DNA of 64,000 nucleotides from Neobacillus paridis (GCF_016765675.1 NZ_JAESWB010000134.1:1-64000); one strand, 5' to 3'. Positions 39,885 through 47,856 are shown, counted from the first letter of the stretch. A program made the numbers and translations. Notes: a model not told the origin generated them from the sequence alone.

Positions 39885-40799
39885 TTAGGCTGCAACATTC
39901 AATTGCCAAACGCCGCGGGAAACGGGTTCGAAATTTCGGTTCAGTTGCAGTGTTTGGCGCACTTTTTCACGCCAATATTGATTTTTGACAGCCTTTTTTG
40001 TGTTCTCCAGAAGCGAATAGATATCAGCAAGAGTACCTTTCCCTCCTAACTGCTGAAGAGCGGCTTGAACTAGATCACGCCAGGTAGCAAAATCTCTCGA
40101 ACGAATGTCAGATTCGACTCTTTTGGTCACTTGAACAGGAAACATCCAGATTTCTTTTTTCTTAAACACAAGCAAATGCTCATGAGTGGTTGGAATGAAT
40201 TTTCCGCCGTATGTTCTGCGACTAGAAACCATGTTATGTTGTGTCTTGATGATGTGATACTCTAAATCCCCAAACCACGTCATGTCCTTTTGAATGGAAA
40301 TCATTTTTCCTTTTTGTTTGTAATCGCCAATTAATATGGCATGACGGCCGCCTTTGACAAGCGAGTGGTAGATTTTCTCATTCACCTTATTGAGTTTTGT
40401 GATGAATTCATCGTAACTCGCGCAGCGAGAGAGGTCATCTGGGTGTGCCGTTCCCCATTGGGAGCCGGAATAGACGACCATATTGTGATACGCAGGGTGT
40501 GAGAAGACAAAATCAGAGCCAGAGGGTATTTCACTCACAAGGGCGTTCCAAGCGCCGAATTCAGGGCGAAGGTCTAGGTGAATACTGTTGGTCATGCCGA
40601 GTTCTTTGGCAACATCTCGACCTGTTCCGCTTCCAGCAAATACTTCAACAAACTTTGTCGGTTTAAAGAATGATAGAAGTTCTTTTATGATGTGTCCAGA
40701 GCAATTTCCGCGATAATTCGATTTTCCCCAAGGTCCTCGATCCGGAAAACTCCATACACTTCCTTGGTGAGATTGTGGTACAGTAACATTTGCCTTCAT
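39885..40799 (-). CDS. DNA methyltransferase-like protein with C-terminal wHTH
   Basis: 304 aa, ATG after TAGGAGGAG. KFVEVFAGSGTGRDVAKELG (48-67) is the SAM-binding motif I. DFVFSHPAYHNMVVYSG (around 96-112) stands where DPPY-type motif IV is expected, here HPAY. The C-terminal 65 residues (WRDLVQAALQQLGGKGTLAD... VSRGVWQL) form a HARE/winged-helix-like domain. Phage families with an HPPY variant are known to me; HPAY is more deviant, so target base and activity are uncertain. No partner restriction enzyme was seen. Confidence 0.72.
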   Translation of the reverse strand: MKANVTVPQSHQGSVWSFPDRGPWGKSNYRGNCSGHIIKELLSFFKPTKFVEVFAGSGTGRDVAKELGMTNSIHLDLRPEFGAWNALVSEIPSGSDFVFSHPAYHNMVVYSGSQWGTAHPDDLSRCASYDEFITKLNKVNEKIYHSLVKGGRHAILIGDYKQKGKMISIQKDMTWFGDLEYHIIKTQHNMVSSRRTYGGKFIPTTHEHLLVFKKKEIWMFPVQVTKRVESDIRSRDFATWRDLVQAALQQLGGKGTLADIYSLLENTKKAVKNQYWREKVRQTLQLNRNFEPVSRGVWQLNVAA

Positions 40800-40862
40800 A
40801 TGAACTCCTCCTAATCATCGTATAAATATAGTTGAACTATAATTAGTATGGGCCACATTTTT

Positions 40863-40890
40863 GGGTGGATTCAAGATTGGGTGGATTCAA
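40863..40890. repeat. 16-bp-period direct repeat upstream of methyltransferase
   Basis: GGGTGGATTCAAG occurs twice with a 16-bp period. On the minus strand both copies read TTGAATCCACCC and may overlap the -35 region, so they could be operators. The plus-strand ORF here (40848-41069) has no ribosome site. Confidence 0.5.
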
Positions 40891-40983
40891 GAATAATAAA
40901 AGAATACTGGAATAATATTGTATATCCTTTCTTCCGTAAACAATTGAAGAGCAGGGTTCAAGAAGTGGGGAAGCTGAAAAGAA

Positions 40984-41010
40984 AAAAAGCCTTGCAAAAA
41001 ACAAGACTTA
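40984..41010 (-). terminator. terminator of XRE gene
   Basis: AGTCTTG-TTTTTTG-CAAGGCT followed by TTTTTT on the minus strand. Confidence 0.65.
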
Positions 41011-41019
41011 CTCGTAACG

Positions 41020-41391
41020 CTATTCTAAATAACGATCGGTGTTTTTCCTGTTTAAAGTCCCGGTTCTGATAAACCGTATGATTTGAATTGCCAGGTTCAT
41101 TTCCTCCTCGGTTACAGGTATTCCGTCTATTACAAAAGGTGCTTTTTCTTCTGTTAAAGTATATTCATTTTGCTCTAATTCTTCTTCTTCTTCCATTTCC
41201 TCAAAGAAGTAGAGAGGTGATACTTGATAAACTTGAGTGATTTTTTTCAGAAGATCTAAAGAGGGTTCATATTTTCCATTCTCCACTTTGGATAAGTTGC
41301 TATAATCGTAGCTGATCTTTCTTGCCAGTTCCTTCAAGGTGTCTTGATGGCTTTTACGAAGTTTTCTGATTTTTCTTCCTACATTTTGCAT
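41020..41391 (-). CDS. XRE-family transcriptional regulator
   Basis: 123 aa. ATG 41391 (MQNVGRKIRKLRK) has GGAGGTG 8 nt upstream. HTH_3 domain at 6-60 (TLKELARKISYDYSNLSKVE... PSLDLLKKITQVY). An acidic linker (EEMEEEEELEQNE) leads to a short C-terminal helix domain. A candidate for the regulator of the shared motifs, but there is no direct evidence. Confidence 0.85.
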   Translation of the reverse strand: MQNVGRKIRKLRKSHQDTLKELARKISYDYSNLSKVENGKYEPSLDLLKKITQVYQVSPLYFFEEMEEEEELEQNEYTLTEEKAPFVIDGIPVTEEEMNLAIQIIRFIRTGTLNRKNTDRYLE

Positions 41392-41560
41392 GGTCCGCAC
41401 CTCCATTTTCTAATGGTATCTTACTTGGAAACAAGAGAAAAGGGGATTAAGAGAACTTTTGAATTCGTTACTTCTCGCAGAGACGAACCATACAGTCCAT
41501 ATACCGTTTGAACTCGTGTTCATCGAGTTGCTGGCGGAGAGAAAAGAGCAGCAGTGCCTC

Positions 41561-41842
41561 CTATGGTTCATATAGTTTTTTTAGGAACCGGTATTCTTCA
41601 ATTCCATAGAGATATACGGCATGAGAAAACCCAAGAAGAGAAGTGGTGAGAAAAAAAGCAGTCAGAGTGGTTGAGAGGGAGAATTCCAGAAAAAGAGAAA
41701 GGGGGATCGAAAACCAGATCCATGCAGCAAATACGAGGGTCAAAAGAAAAGGGGAGAATAGGAAAAAGAGAAGATTTTTCCGGATATAAGCTGTCCAATC
41801 CTCCTTAAATCCTTTTCCCGTATAGAACGGGTAAATGAGCAA
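41561..41842 (-). CDS. small membrane protein
   Basis: 93 aa. TTG 41842 is chosen because GGAGGTG precedes it by 7 nt. Two to three hydrophobic segments (LLFFLFSPFLLTLVFAAWIW, then TTLTAFFLTTSLLGF). No family recognised. Confidence 0.55.
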   Translation of the reverse strand: MLIYPFYTGKGFKEDWTAYIRKNLLFFLFSPFLLTLVFAAWIWFSIPLSLFLEFSLSTTLTAFFLTTSLLGFSHAVYLYGIEEYRFLKKLYEP

Positions 41843-41917
41843 GGTCACACCTCCAATCAAGAGATTTTCCAGCTATAGGATTTTCTTTTTTCAAGACGAC
41901 CACGATTGGTATAACTA

Positions 41918-42055
41918 TCAATAAAATATCTCTGGTTTACTAGATATTGTTAATGCAATAAATCCTGCTATTACCAGTGAAATTAACACTACTGGTGATA
42001 CAACCCAACCAAGTAACCAACCAAAAAAATAACTAATAAGACAACAAATACTCAT
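41918..42055 (-). CDS. small membrane peptide, 45 aa
   Basis: ATG 42055 after AAAGGAGTAAA. MSICCLISYFFGWLLGWVVS then PVVLISLVIAGFIALTI: two short membrane helices with CC near the start. Good ribosome site. Confidence 0.6.
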   Translation of the reverse strand: MSICCLISYFFGWLLGWVVSPVVLISLVIAGFIALTISSKPEIFY

Positions 42056-42096
42056 ACGTTTTTACTCCTTTAATTTATTTTTATATAAAAAATGAG

Positions 42097-42159
42097 TCAA
42101 CTATCATTATGGTCGTAATTCCTTTGACAGGAAGGACACCGATATACGATAGTTGCCAT
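42097..42159 (-). CDS. tiny CxxC protein, 20 aa
   Basis: ATG 42159 after AAGGAGCG; reads MATIVYRCPSCQRNYDHNDS. A single CPxC knuckle. It is short, but the ribosome site and operon position support it. Confidence 0.45.
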   Translation of the reverse strand: MATIVYRCPSCQRNYDHNDS

Positions 42160-42221
42160 GTTCTCGCTCCTTCACAATTTGACTTCTTAAATGTATTTAA
42201 AATTAGTTAGACGCAACAAGA

Positions 42222-42365
42222 TTATTTATGTCCGCACCATTGGCAAACCCATTTACCATCAATCTTTTTATGCTTTTCAAATCCTTCACAATTTGGGCAA
42301 CCCATTGATACAATTGCTCCTTCAGGTTGTTTTTGCAAATCTTCATAAGTTAATTCTTTCTCCAT
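42222..42365 (-). CDS. small zinc-ribbon protein, 47 aa
   Basis: ATG 42365 after TGGAGGAA. MGCPNCEGFEKH and KWVCQWCGHK are two CxxC knuckles of one zinc ribbon. Confidence 0.65.
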   Translation of the reverse strand: MEKELTYEDLQKQPEGAIVSMGCPNCEGFEKHKKIDGKWVCQWCGHK

Positions 42366-42433
42366 TTTTAATTCCTCCATAAAATTATTTGTGTCGCATT
42401 TTATTTTCATATCCCTAACGGATTGTGTCATAG

Positions 42434-42643
42434 CTAAAGTTCATTTTTCCTTATGTGGTCTGCTACGATTTTAGGAAATTTGTTTATGTCCTTAACCCAG
42501 TAAGTACAATTAATTCCTGTCTGCCAAAGTCCGTATTTACCGCAACATCCACATTTCATTAGCACTTGTTGATAATAAGGCAACTCCATATCTAACCATA
42601 TTTCTTGATGGCTTCCCATTAAACATTTTAATTTTTGTAGCAC
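42434..42643 (-). CDS. small Cys-rich protein
   Basis: 69 aa, GTG start after AAGGTG. CLMGSHQEIW, MKCGCCGKYG and INCTYW resemble small phage proteins of the C-x2-GSH...CxxCG type (DUF1660-like). Zinc binding likely. Confidence 0.6.
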   Translation of the reverse strand: MLQKLKCLMGSHQEIWLDMELPYYQQVLMKCGCCGKYGLWQTGINCTYWVKDINKFPKIVADHIRKNEL

Positions 42644-42711
42644 TATTTCACCTTCTTTTTAATGCACAATTAATGTATAAAGTTAATCAACAAATTTTTT
42701 CGAAAAGTACA

Positions 42712-42870
42712 TTAATTGATAAATACTCTTTCTCCAAACATATTTTTACTGCTAGTTAGTTTAGGATTGTCAGTATAGTTCCACTCGTTACGATTACCAA
42801 CACTTATAGTTACTACTTGTGCATTCGGATTATATTTTTGAAGTTCCTCAATTAAGTCTTTAACAGTCAT
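42712..42870 (-). CDS. small hypothetical protein, 52 aa
   Basis: ATG 42870 after GGAGGAATG. MTVKDLIEELQKYNPNAQVV then TISVGNRNEW and FGERVFIN. The first half is typical of short phage/plasmid proteins (KDLIxxLxKYNPxxxV). Confidence 0.65.
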   Translation of the reverse strand: MTVKDLIEELQKYNPNAQVVTISVGNRNEWNYTDNPKLTSSKNMFGERVFIN

Positions 42871-42912
42871 TTTTCATTCCTCCTTGTTACACTTTTTCTG
42901 TCGTATTGTGCA

Positions 42913-43167
42913 TTAGTCTTTAACGATTTTAAAGTCACATTCTTTTTTACCGTACATCTTACAAGTGACTACATAATCCTTAAACAATTCGAGTATATAA
43001 TTTAAGTTACCACCACCATAAAACTTCCCGTTAAGGTAGCATTTGTAAAGGTCTTTTGGGATAGGCTTGATTGAATTTTCTGACCCACATTTCATACATT
43101 TTTCTCTATCTCCGTAGGTTTCATTACCACAATTCTCACACCTGAAACCATTTGGCTTTGCTTCCAT
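42913..43167 (-). CDS. zinc-ribbon protein
   Basis: 84 aa, ATG after GGAGGTTTG. FRCENCGNETYG and EKCMKCGSEN form a zinc ribbon (9-28). The rest (YKCYLNGKFYGGGNLNYILE) is a separate small domain with further Cys. Confidence 0.7.
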   Translation of the reverse strand: MEAKPNGFRCENCGNETYGDREKCMKCGSENSIKPIPKDLYKCYLNGKFYGGGNLNYILELFKDYVVTCKMYGKKECDFKIVKD

Positions 43168-43215
43168 TAGTCAAACCTCCTTACTTCGTAAAATGTGTCG
43201 TAGTGCGACATTAGA

Positions 43216-43332
43216 TTACTCGAACGAAACCCACTCGAAGTTTTCATCATCGTAATTTAAATAGACTTGTTTTTCATTCCAATCAACGTGCATAATAAGT
43301 GCTTCTTTACCGTTGTATTCAACCTTCTGCAC
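43216..43332 (-). CDS. tiny protein, 38 aa
   Basis: GTG 43332 overlaps the end of the 43319 gene. Reads VQKVEYNGKEALIMHVDWNE then KQVYLNYDDENFEWVSFE. Probably translationally coupled. Ribosome site AGAAGG is inside the upstream gene. Confidence 0.5.
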   Translation of the reverse strand: MQKVEYNGKEALIMHVDWNEKQVYLNYDDENFEWVSFE

Positions 43333-43420
43333 CTTCTAATCCATGTTGTAATTCAAACAAATCCTCCGTCATTTGCTCAATCTTTTTATCCCTCTTTTTC
43401 ATAAACTCAACTAAATTCAT
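43319..43420 (-). CDS. tiny coiled-coil protein, 33 aa
   Basis: ATG 43420 after GGAGGAAATGAT; MNLVEFMKKRDKKIEQMTED then LFELQHGLEGAEG. Charged single helix. Confidence 0.5.
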   Translation of the reverse strand: MNLVEFMKKRDKKIEQMTEDLFELQHGLEGAEG

Positions 43421-43506
43421 ATCATTTCCTCCTTCACTTTTTGTGTCTTTACTAACATTAAGAATCAAAATGCTAACTAATCAATTAACGCTTTTCTAAT
43501 TTTCCT

Positions 43507-43653
43507 CTACCTCAAACTAGCGTACCCTCCAATCTGCCGGATGACACCTTCGTAGGCAATCCCATGTCTTGAAAACAGGATGGCTCTTTCTCCCACTTTG
43601 ATGAGATTCCCTAATATATCCCGCTTGGGGATACGAAAATAGGCGGCATTCAT
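43507..43653 (-). CDS. small basic protein, 48 aa
   Basis: ATG 43653 overlaps the stop of the 43650 gene (ATGA). MNAAYFRIPKRDILGNLIKV then GERAILFSRHGIAYEGVIRQ. Translationally coupled. Confidence 0.55.
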   Translation of the reverse strand: MNAAYFRIPKRDILGNLIKVGERAILFSRHGIAYEGVIRQIGGYASLR

Positions 43654-43940
43654 ATTCCATCACCGTCACTTATACCTTGTTCAACCGTTCTATCCACCAC
43701 AACAATTCGTTCCGACTGTTGATCAAACACTTCCATCCAGTTATTTTCCTGTAATTCTTCATCAGACGTATAAGAGTACACTTCTACACCTTTATCATTG
43801 AAAATGCGGAAATCGTCTTCAGCAGGATCAAGCCCTAACTCGTTTGCAGTCCTCTTCATGGAAGAAACAACCTCCGACAAGTCGTTCTTGATGTCAATAT
43901 GGTTTGTGATACCGCCATATACATACACACCAATAAACAT
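43650..43940 (-). CDS. hypothetical protein
   Basis: 96 aa, ATG after AAGGGGAAC. Acidic, mixed fold (MFIGVYVYGGITNHIDIKND). Coupled to the 43507 gene. Own promoter cassette at 43983. Confidence 0.6.
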   Translation of the reverse strand: MFIGVYVYGGITNHIDIKNDLSEVVSSMKRTANELGLDPAEDDFRIFNDKGVEVYSYTSDEELQENNWMEVFDQQSERIVVVDRTVEQGISDGDGI

Positions 43941-43982
43941 GAATATCTGTTCCCCTTATGAATAACGTTATATTATAATCTT

Positions 43983-44027
43983 ATTGTATCTCAATTGTGT
44001 CGCATAGTCAAATTAATAACGGAATAA
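43983..44027 (-). promoter_or_regulatory. promoter cassette TTGACT-17-TACAAT with upstream TAATAACGGAATAA
   Basis: TTGACT (44006-44011), 17-bp spacer, TACAAT (43983-43988), with the shared element at 44014-44027. A second copy in palindromic form (GAATAACGTTAT) lies just downstream at 43960-43971. Confidence 0.65.
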
Positions 44028-44065
44028 AATTGAAAAAATGCAAAAAAAATAAGCCCTAAACAGGA

Positions 44066-44488
44066 CTATTTCACAACATATAGTTTTGGTTTTATTGAAA
44101 TGGAGATGGGATACGATTCATTTTGCAAGGACTGAAGGCTTTCCTTTAAAGAACGGAGAACATCTTGAAAGCCATCCAGTTGACCCTTCAGCAAGTCTTT
44201 ATCTAGTTTTGAGTTTTCTGTATCCAGTAAGAGACGGCGGATTTCTTCCATGAAATGTTTGCATTTATCAGCAAAAGAATGAAAGAGCGTCTCTATTGTA
44301 AAAATAGGAATGACAGTAAGCGAATATCCAATGGATACGGCTTCTTTTTCAAGAGAGAAGAAGAACTCCTCCAGACGATTTAAAAAGTCCCCATAGGTCA
44401 TGGCTTTCCCCTGATTGAAAGGAGTAGGGGGCATACGTTCCTGAAAGAATGTTTGGGCATGTGAAAATGATTCTTTTAAGGCAGTCAT
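44066..44488 (-). CDS. helical hypothetical protein, start uncertain
   Basis: 140 aa from ATG 44488, which has no good ribosome site. AAAGGAGCG lies further upstream (near 44535) and the same frame could start there with a rare codon (reading KIEYVINQKNCQQHMTALKE), giving about 17 more residues. Long helices, no motif. Confidence 0.55.
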   Translation of the reverse strand: MTALKESFSHAQTFFQERMPPTPFNQGKAMTYGDFLNRLEEFFFSLEKEAVSIGYSLTVIPIFTIETLFHSFADKCKHFMEEIRRLLLDTENSKLDKDLLKGQLDGFQDVLRSLKESLQSLQNESYPISISIKPKLYVVK

Positions 44489-44715
44489 GTGCTGCTGACA
44501 GTTTTTTTGATTGATGACATACTCGATTTTAATTCACGCTCCTTTACCTTCCTTATATCTTTCTATTTTAGAATAAAAGTGAAGAGGAAGAAATCTCTTA
44601 TTCTATTTCTATCAAAAGTTTACAGCCAGCCCAATGTTTTTAAAATAAAAAACTTGAGACAATGCCCAAGTTTCATTAACATGCACTTCTTTATGGGATA
44701 TTTGGATTTTCACTT

Positions 44716-44916
44716 TTATCCTGATTTACTCCGAATACGGTTGATCGTGTCCTTGAATAGCTTTAAATTGTACTTGTTTTCTGTATAGTGCTTTTCTAGA
44801 AAGTCTACCGCATTTTCCACAGCTTTTACTTCAAAGTCATGCGGAAAATCTTCATCTTTGTTGATGTAAGCGAACAGCAAGTCTGCAAGTAAAATAGCTG
44901 CCTTATGGTTCTCCAT
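44716..44916 (-). CDS. small helical protein
   Basis: 66 aa. ATG 44916 (MENHKAAILLADLLF) is chosen since GGGAGAGG is just upstream; ATG 44931 is an alternative. Acidic and helical. Own promoter cassette at 44949. Confidence 0.6.
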   Translation of the reverse strand: MENHKAAILLADLLFAYINKDEDFPHDFEVKAVENAVDFLEKHYTENKYNLKLFKDTINRIRSKSG

Positions 44917-44948
44917 CCAAGCCTCTCCCATCTATTATTGTTAGGTTT

Positions 44949-44992
44949 ATTGTATCGCAATAGTGTTACAATATCAATGAATAACGGAATAA
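44949..44992 (-). promoter_or_regulatory. promoter cassette TTGATA-17-TACAAT with upstream GAATAACGGAATAA
   Basis: TTGATA (44972-44977), spacer carrying TTGTATCGCA...TGTTACAA-type inverted repeat, TACAAT (44949-44954), shared element at 44979-44992. Best example of the minus-strand cassette. Confidence 0.7.
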
Positions 44993-45080
44993 AAAGTTAG
45001 AAATGTACAAAAATAATAATTAATTTACAAAATGGTGAGACTCCATATAAAAACTACCAGCTCCTTTACCATTATTTTAT

Positions 45081-45131
45081 CGAACATAAGTTTGTTTTTG
45101 AGTTGTTTTCGAACATTCGTTTGCATATAAT
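45081..45131 (+). promoter_or_regulatory. SOS promoter with two LexA boxes
   Basis: CGAACATAAGTTTG (45081-45094) and CGAACATTCGTTTG (45110-45123) each match the Bacillus LexA box CGAAC-N4-GTTCG with one or two changes. Promoter TTGTTT (45103-45108) - 17 bp - TATAAT (45126-45131); the second box fills the spacer. Predicts DNA-damage induction of yolD-uvrX. Confidence 0.85.
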
Positions 45132-45151
45132 ATTGGCAGGGAGGTAATCTT

Positions 45152-45493
45152 ATGTTAAAAGATCGAGGAACAAAAAAATGGACCGCAATGATGCTGCCGG
45201 AACATGTGAGAGAGTTAAAAAAATGCTTAAATGATGAAATAAAAATTAAACGGCCTATTTTGGATGAGCAGAAAATTGAGCGGATGGAGGAAACAATTAT
45301 CGAAGCGTTAGATGCAAATCAGACACTTGAATTTTCGATTTATGAAGATGGATTTATTGAGGTTTACACCGGTAAAATTACATTTATCGATCATATTCAG
45401 AAGCAGTTTAAAATAATGGATGGTTCAGGACATAAGCATTTATTATCATTTAGAGACGTAATAAATATCGAAAAGAGTGAGGGTAATGATTGA
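45152..45493 (+). CDS. YolD-like protein
   Basis: 113 aa, ATG after GGGAGG. MLKDRGTKKWTAMMLPEHVR and the LEFSIYEDGFIEVYTGKITF core are typical of YolD-like proteins, found next to Y-family polymerase genes in Bacillales. Role unknown, possibly a UmuD-like partner of the polymerase. Overlaps uvrX by 8 nt; LexA-controlled. Confidence 0.85.
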   Translation: MLKDRGTKKWTAMMLPEHVRELKKCLNDEIKIKRPILDEQKIERMEETIIEALDANQTLEFSIYEDGFIEVYTGKITFIDHIQKQFKIMDGSGHKHLLSFRDVINIEKSEGND

Positions 45494-46751
45494 TTACAGT
45501 CAATTTCCGGAGAGAAAAATACTCTGTATCGACATGAAAAGTTTTTATGCAAGCGTGGCAGCTGTGGACCGTGGACTAGATCCACTCACATGCTACCTGG
45601 CTGTTGTGGGCAATACAGAAAGACAAGGCAGTGTTGTATTGGCGGCAACCCCTGCATTAAAAAGAGATTTTGGGATAAAAACTGGATCACGTTTGTTTGA
45701 AATACCAGAGGATCCACGGATTCAAGTTGTGGATCCTCAAATGGGGCTATTTATTCGCGTATCGACAGAGATAACAAAGTTGTTTTATCGGTATGTTCCG
45801 CCCTGCTCCGTCCACACATATAGCGTGGATGAAAGCTTTTTGGATGTGAAAGGATTAGAAAAGATATGGGGTGGCCCGCGCGATATTGCATCCATTATCC
45901 AGGCTGACATCAAGGGTACTTTTGGTCTTACCTGTACTGTTGGAATCGGTCCTAATATGTTAATGGCAAAACTGGCACTCGACTTGGAATCAAAAAAGAT
46001 TCCTAGTGGAATTGCTGAATGGACATATGAGGATATCCCTAAAAAATTGTGGCCAATTCATCCTTTGTCAGAAATGTGGGGAATAGGAAGCCGTACTCAA
46101 AAAACTTTGAATAGCATGGGCATTTTTACTGTGGGACAGCTGGCCAAATATCCCCTGGAACTGTTAGAAAAGAAATTTGGCATTATGGGAAACCAATTGT
46201 ATCATCATGCCTGGGGAGTCGATCTATCCGAGATAGGCGCTCCAATCCTACAGAAACAGGTCAGTTACGGAAAAAGCCAAATTCTTTTACGCGATTATAA
46301 AAAGTTGGATGAGATCAAAGTCGTCGTATTAGAAATGTGTGAAGAAGTAGCTAGAAGGGCCCGAAATGCTCGTAAGGCAGGCAAAACTATTAGTTTCGGT
46401 CTTGGATATAGTAGGGATGAGTTTGGAGGGGGATTTTATCGATCTAGGACGATCGAAGTCCCAACGAATGTGACGATGGACATCTATAAAGTTTGCCTTG
46501 AATTAATGAAAGAAAATTATAGAGGGCAAACGGTAAGGCAGATTTCTTTGTCGATCGGTAAATTATATGATGATAACCAAGTCCAACTTGATTTATTTAA
46601 CCAGGATGGTTGGAAAAAACGCCAACTCGGGTATACAGTAGATGCAATTCGGAATAAATTTGGTCCGTCTGCTCTTTTACGTGCTGTCTCATACACACCA
46701 GCTGGCACTGCTTTACAAAGAAGCAAGTTAGTTGGTGGCCACAAAGCTTAA
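45486..46751 (+). CDS. uvrX: Y-family translesion DNA polymerase UvrX-like
   Basis: 421 aa. ATG 45486 (MIDYSQFPERKILCID) matches the usual UvrX N-terminus and has GTGAGGG upstream. Catalytic DMKSFYAS (Asp16) and YSVDESF (Asp115, Glu116); little-finger domain to about 350; VQLDLF near the C-terminus is a beta-clamp-binding motif. Copies lesion-containing DNA error-prone. SOS-induced with YolD. Complete. Confidence 0.93.
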   Translation: MIDYSQFPERKILCIDMKSFYASVAAVDRGLDPLTCYLAVVGNTERQGSVVLAATPALKRDFGIKTGSRLFEIPEDPRIQVVDPQMGLFIRVSTEITKLFYRYVPPCSVHTYSVDESFLDVKGLEKIWGGPRDIASIIQADIKGTFGLTCTVGIGPNMLMAKLALDLESKKIPSGIAEWTYEDIPKKLWPIHPLSEMWGIGSRTQKTLNSMGIFTVGQLAKYPLELLEKKFGIMGNQLYHHAWGVDLSEIGAPILQKQVSYGKSQILLRDYKKLDEIKVVVLEMCEEVARRARNARKAGKTISFGLGYSRDEFGGGFYRSRTIEVPTNVTMDIYKVCLELMKENYRGQTVRQISLSIGKLYDDNQVQLDLFNQDGWKKRQLGYTVDAIRNKFGPSALLRAVSYTPAGTALQRSKLVGGHKA

Positions 46752-46756
46752 CAAAA

Positions 46757-46782
46757 TCTCCTCTATTATGAGGAGTTTTTTG
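46757..46782 (+). terminator. intrinsic terminator after uvrX
   Basis: CTCCTC-TATTAT-GAGGAG followed by TTTTTT. Confidence 0.75.
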
Positions 46783-46924
46783 TCAATAATTTGTTAAATG
46801 TCAATACAGGAAACCTGCACAAATTATGGAAATCAATTAGGTGAGGAGGAGATTAAAATCATTACCAGCAAATTGTATCATTTTTTGTATTATCGTCGAG
46901 GGAAAATACAGTATAACGTCTTTT

Positions 46925-47122
46925 ATGACGGCGACGCCACCTGAAGCTGCTAAACAGTGGGGCCTAAAAAAAGATACAGTAAGAGCTGCACTTACAAGAG
47001 GATTATTTGATAAACAGATTGAAAAAGGGTTAGTAAGAAAATCAGAAGGTACATGGCTTGTGCATAAACAAGCAATGGTTGAAGTATATGGCGAGCCAAT
47101 AAGGACTAAAGAAGTTGAATAA
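46925..47122 (+). CDS. small excisionase-like HTH protein
   Basis: 65 aa from ATG 46925 (MTATPPEAAKQWGLKKDTVR). An upstream start at 46841 follows GAGGAGGAG but gives an atypical N-terminus. Excisionase/MerR-like HTH covering the whole protein; paralogue of the N-terminal domain of the 29959 gene. DNA-binding regulator, target unknown. Confidence 0.65.
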   Translation: MTATPPEAAKQWGLKKDTVRAALTRGLFDKQIEKGLVRKSEGTWLVHKQAMVEVYGEPIRTKEVE

Positions 47123-47167
47123 TTTACTCTATCTACCAGACTTTAACGTAACAGAACTACTACAAGT

Positions 47168-47197
47168 AAACCTCTCAAACCGAGAGGTTATTTTTTG
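47168..47197 (+). terminator. intrinsic terminator
   Basis: AACCTCTC-AAACC-GAGAGGTT followed by ATTTTTT. Confidence 0.7.
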
Positions 47198-47271
47198 TCT
47201 AAATTTGTCGAGCGAAACTTTCATCATGAATTAAGGAAATTCAGAGGATAAATTCGAGGGAGAAATGGAAA

Positions 47272-47856
47272 GTGAAGTATAACTTACCCCAAACCAAACA
47301 AAGGTGTCCAGAGCTGGATATCTTCAGTTTAGGATTTCTTTGGGGAAACGGCCGGTATAGCGGCGATAAATTCATCGTGCAATATATCGACAAGAATGTT
47401 TTGTCGCAGATTCGCGATCAAGTTTCCCCTTCACAAAAAGTATTTCCGCTCAAAGAACCCGGGAAAAAGTTAGCATATCGCTTGCAGCTCCATTTTTACA
47501 ATCCATACGTCTTTTGGCTGCGAGAACACGGATATGAAGGCAAAAAAGGGAACGAGCAGCGCACCATTCCAGTATTTGCATCATCTGAAGAAGAAGCTGA
47601 ATTTTTGCGCGGTTTCTTTCTTCCACACCATACAATTGACCAGCAATTTCGAAAGTGGGGAACAGTATTTCGTATTCGCTTTTACACCGCCGCGCCAATA
47701 CTGGAAAGATTGAACCAACATTTACACCGGGTATTGGATACAGGATTGAAAAAAATTCAACCGCACGGACAAAATAAAGTTTGTCATATTTTATATTACC
47801 AATCCAAAGAAGAAGTGCAGAAAATCATAGAATATTTAAGATTAACAAATAAATAG
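47272..47856 (+). CDS. degenerate LAGLIDADG-like protein
   Basis: 194 aa, GTG start after AGGGAGAAATGG. Two related halves: SLGFLWGNGRYSG (near 19-31) and FLRGFFLPHHTID (near 110-122), in the position of the two LAGLIDADG helices. The acidic catalytic residues are not conserved (WGNG, PHHT), so it is probably a DNA-binding protein or inactive homing-nuclease relative. No host intron seen. Confidence 0.55.
   Translation: MKYNLPQTKQRCPELDIFSLGFLWGNGRYSGDKFIVQYIDKNVLSQIRDQVSPSQKVFPLKEPGKKLAYRLQLHFYNPYVFWLREHGYEGKKGNEQRTIPVFASSEEEAEFLRGFFLPHHTIDQQFRKWGTVFRIRFYTAAPILERLNQHLHRVLDTGLKKIQPHGQNKVCHILYYQSKEEVQKIIEYLRLTNK

Noticed and set aside
40848..41069. 73-codon plus-strand frame upstream of the methyltransferase
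   Set aside because: No ribosome site; it covers the promoter region, a direct repeat and the terminator of the XRE gene.
47272..47856. Active LAGLIDADG homing endonuclease
   Set aside because: The two helices are recognisable, but the acidic catalytic residues are absent, so only a degenerate relative is claimed.
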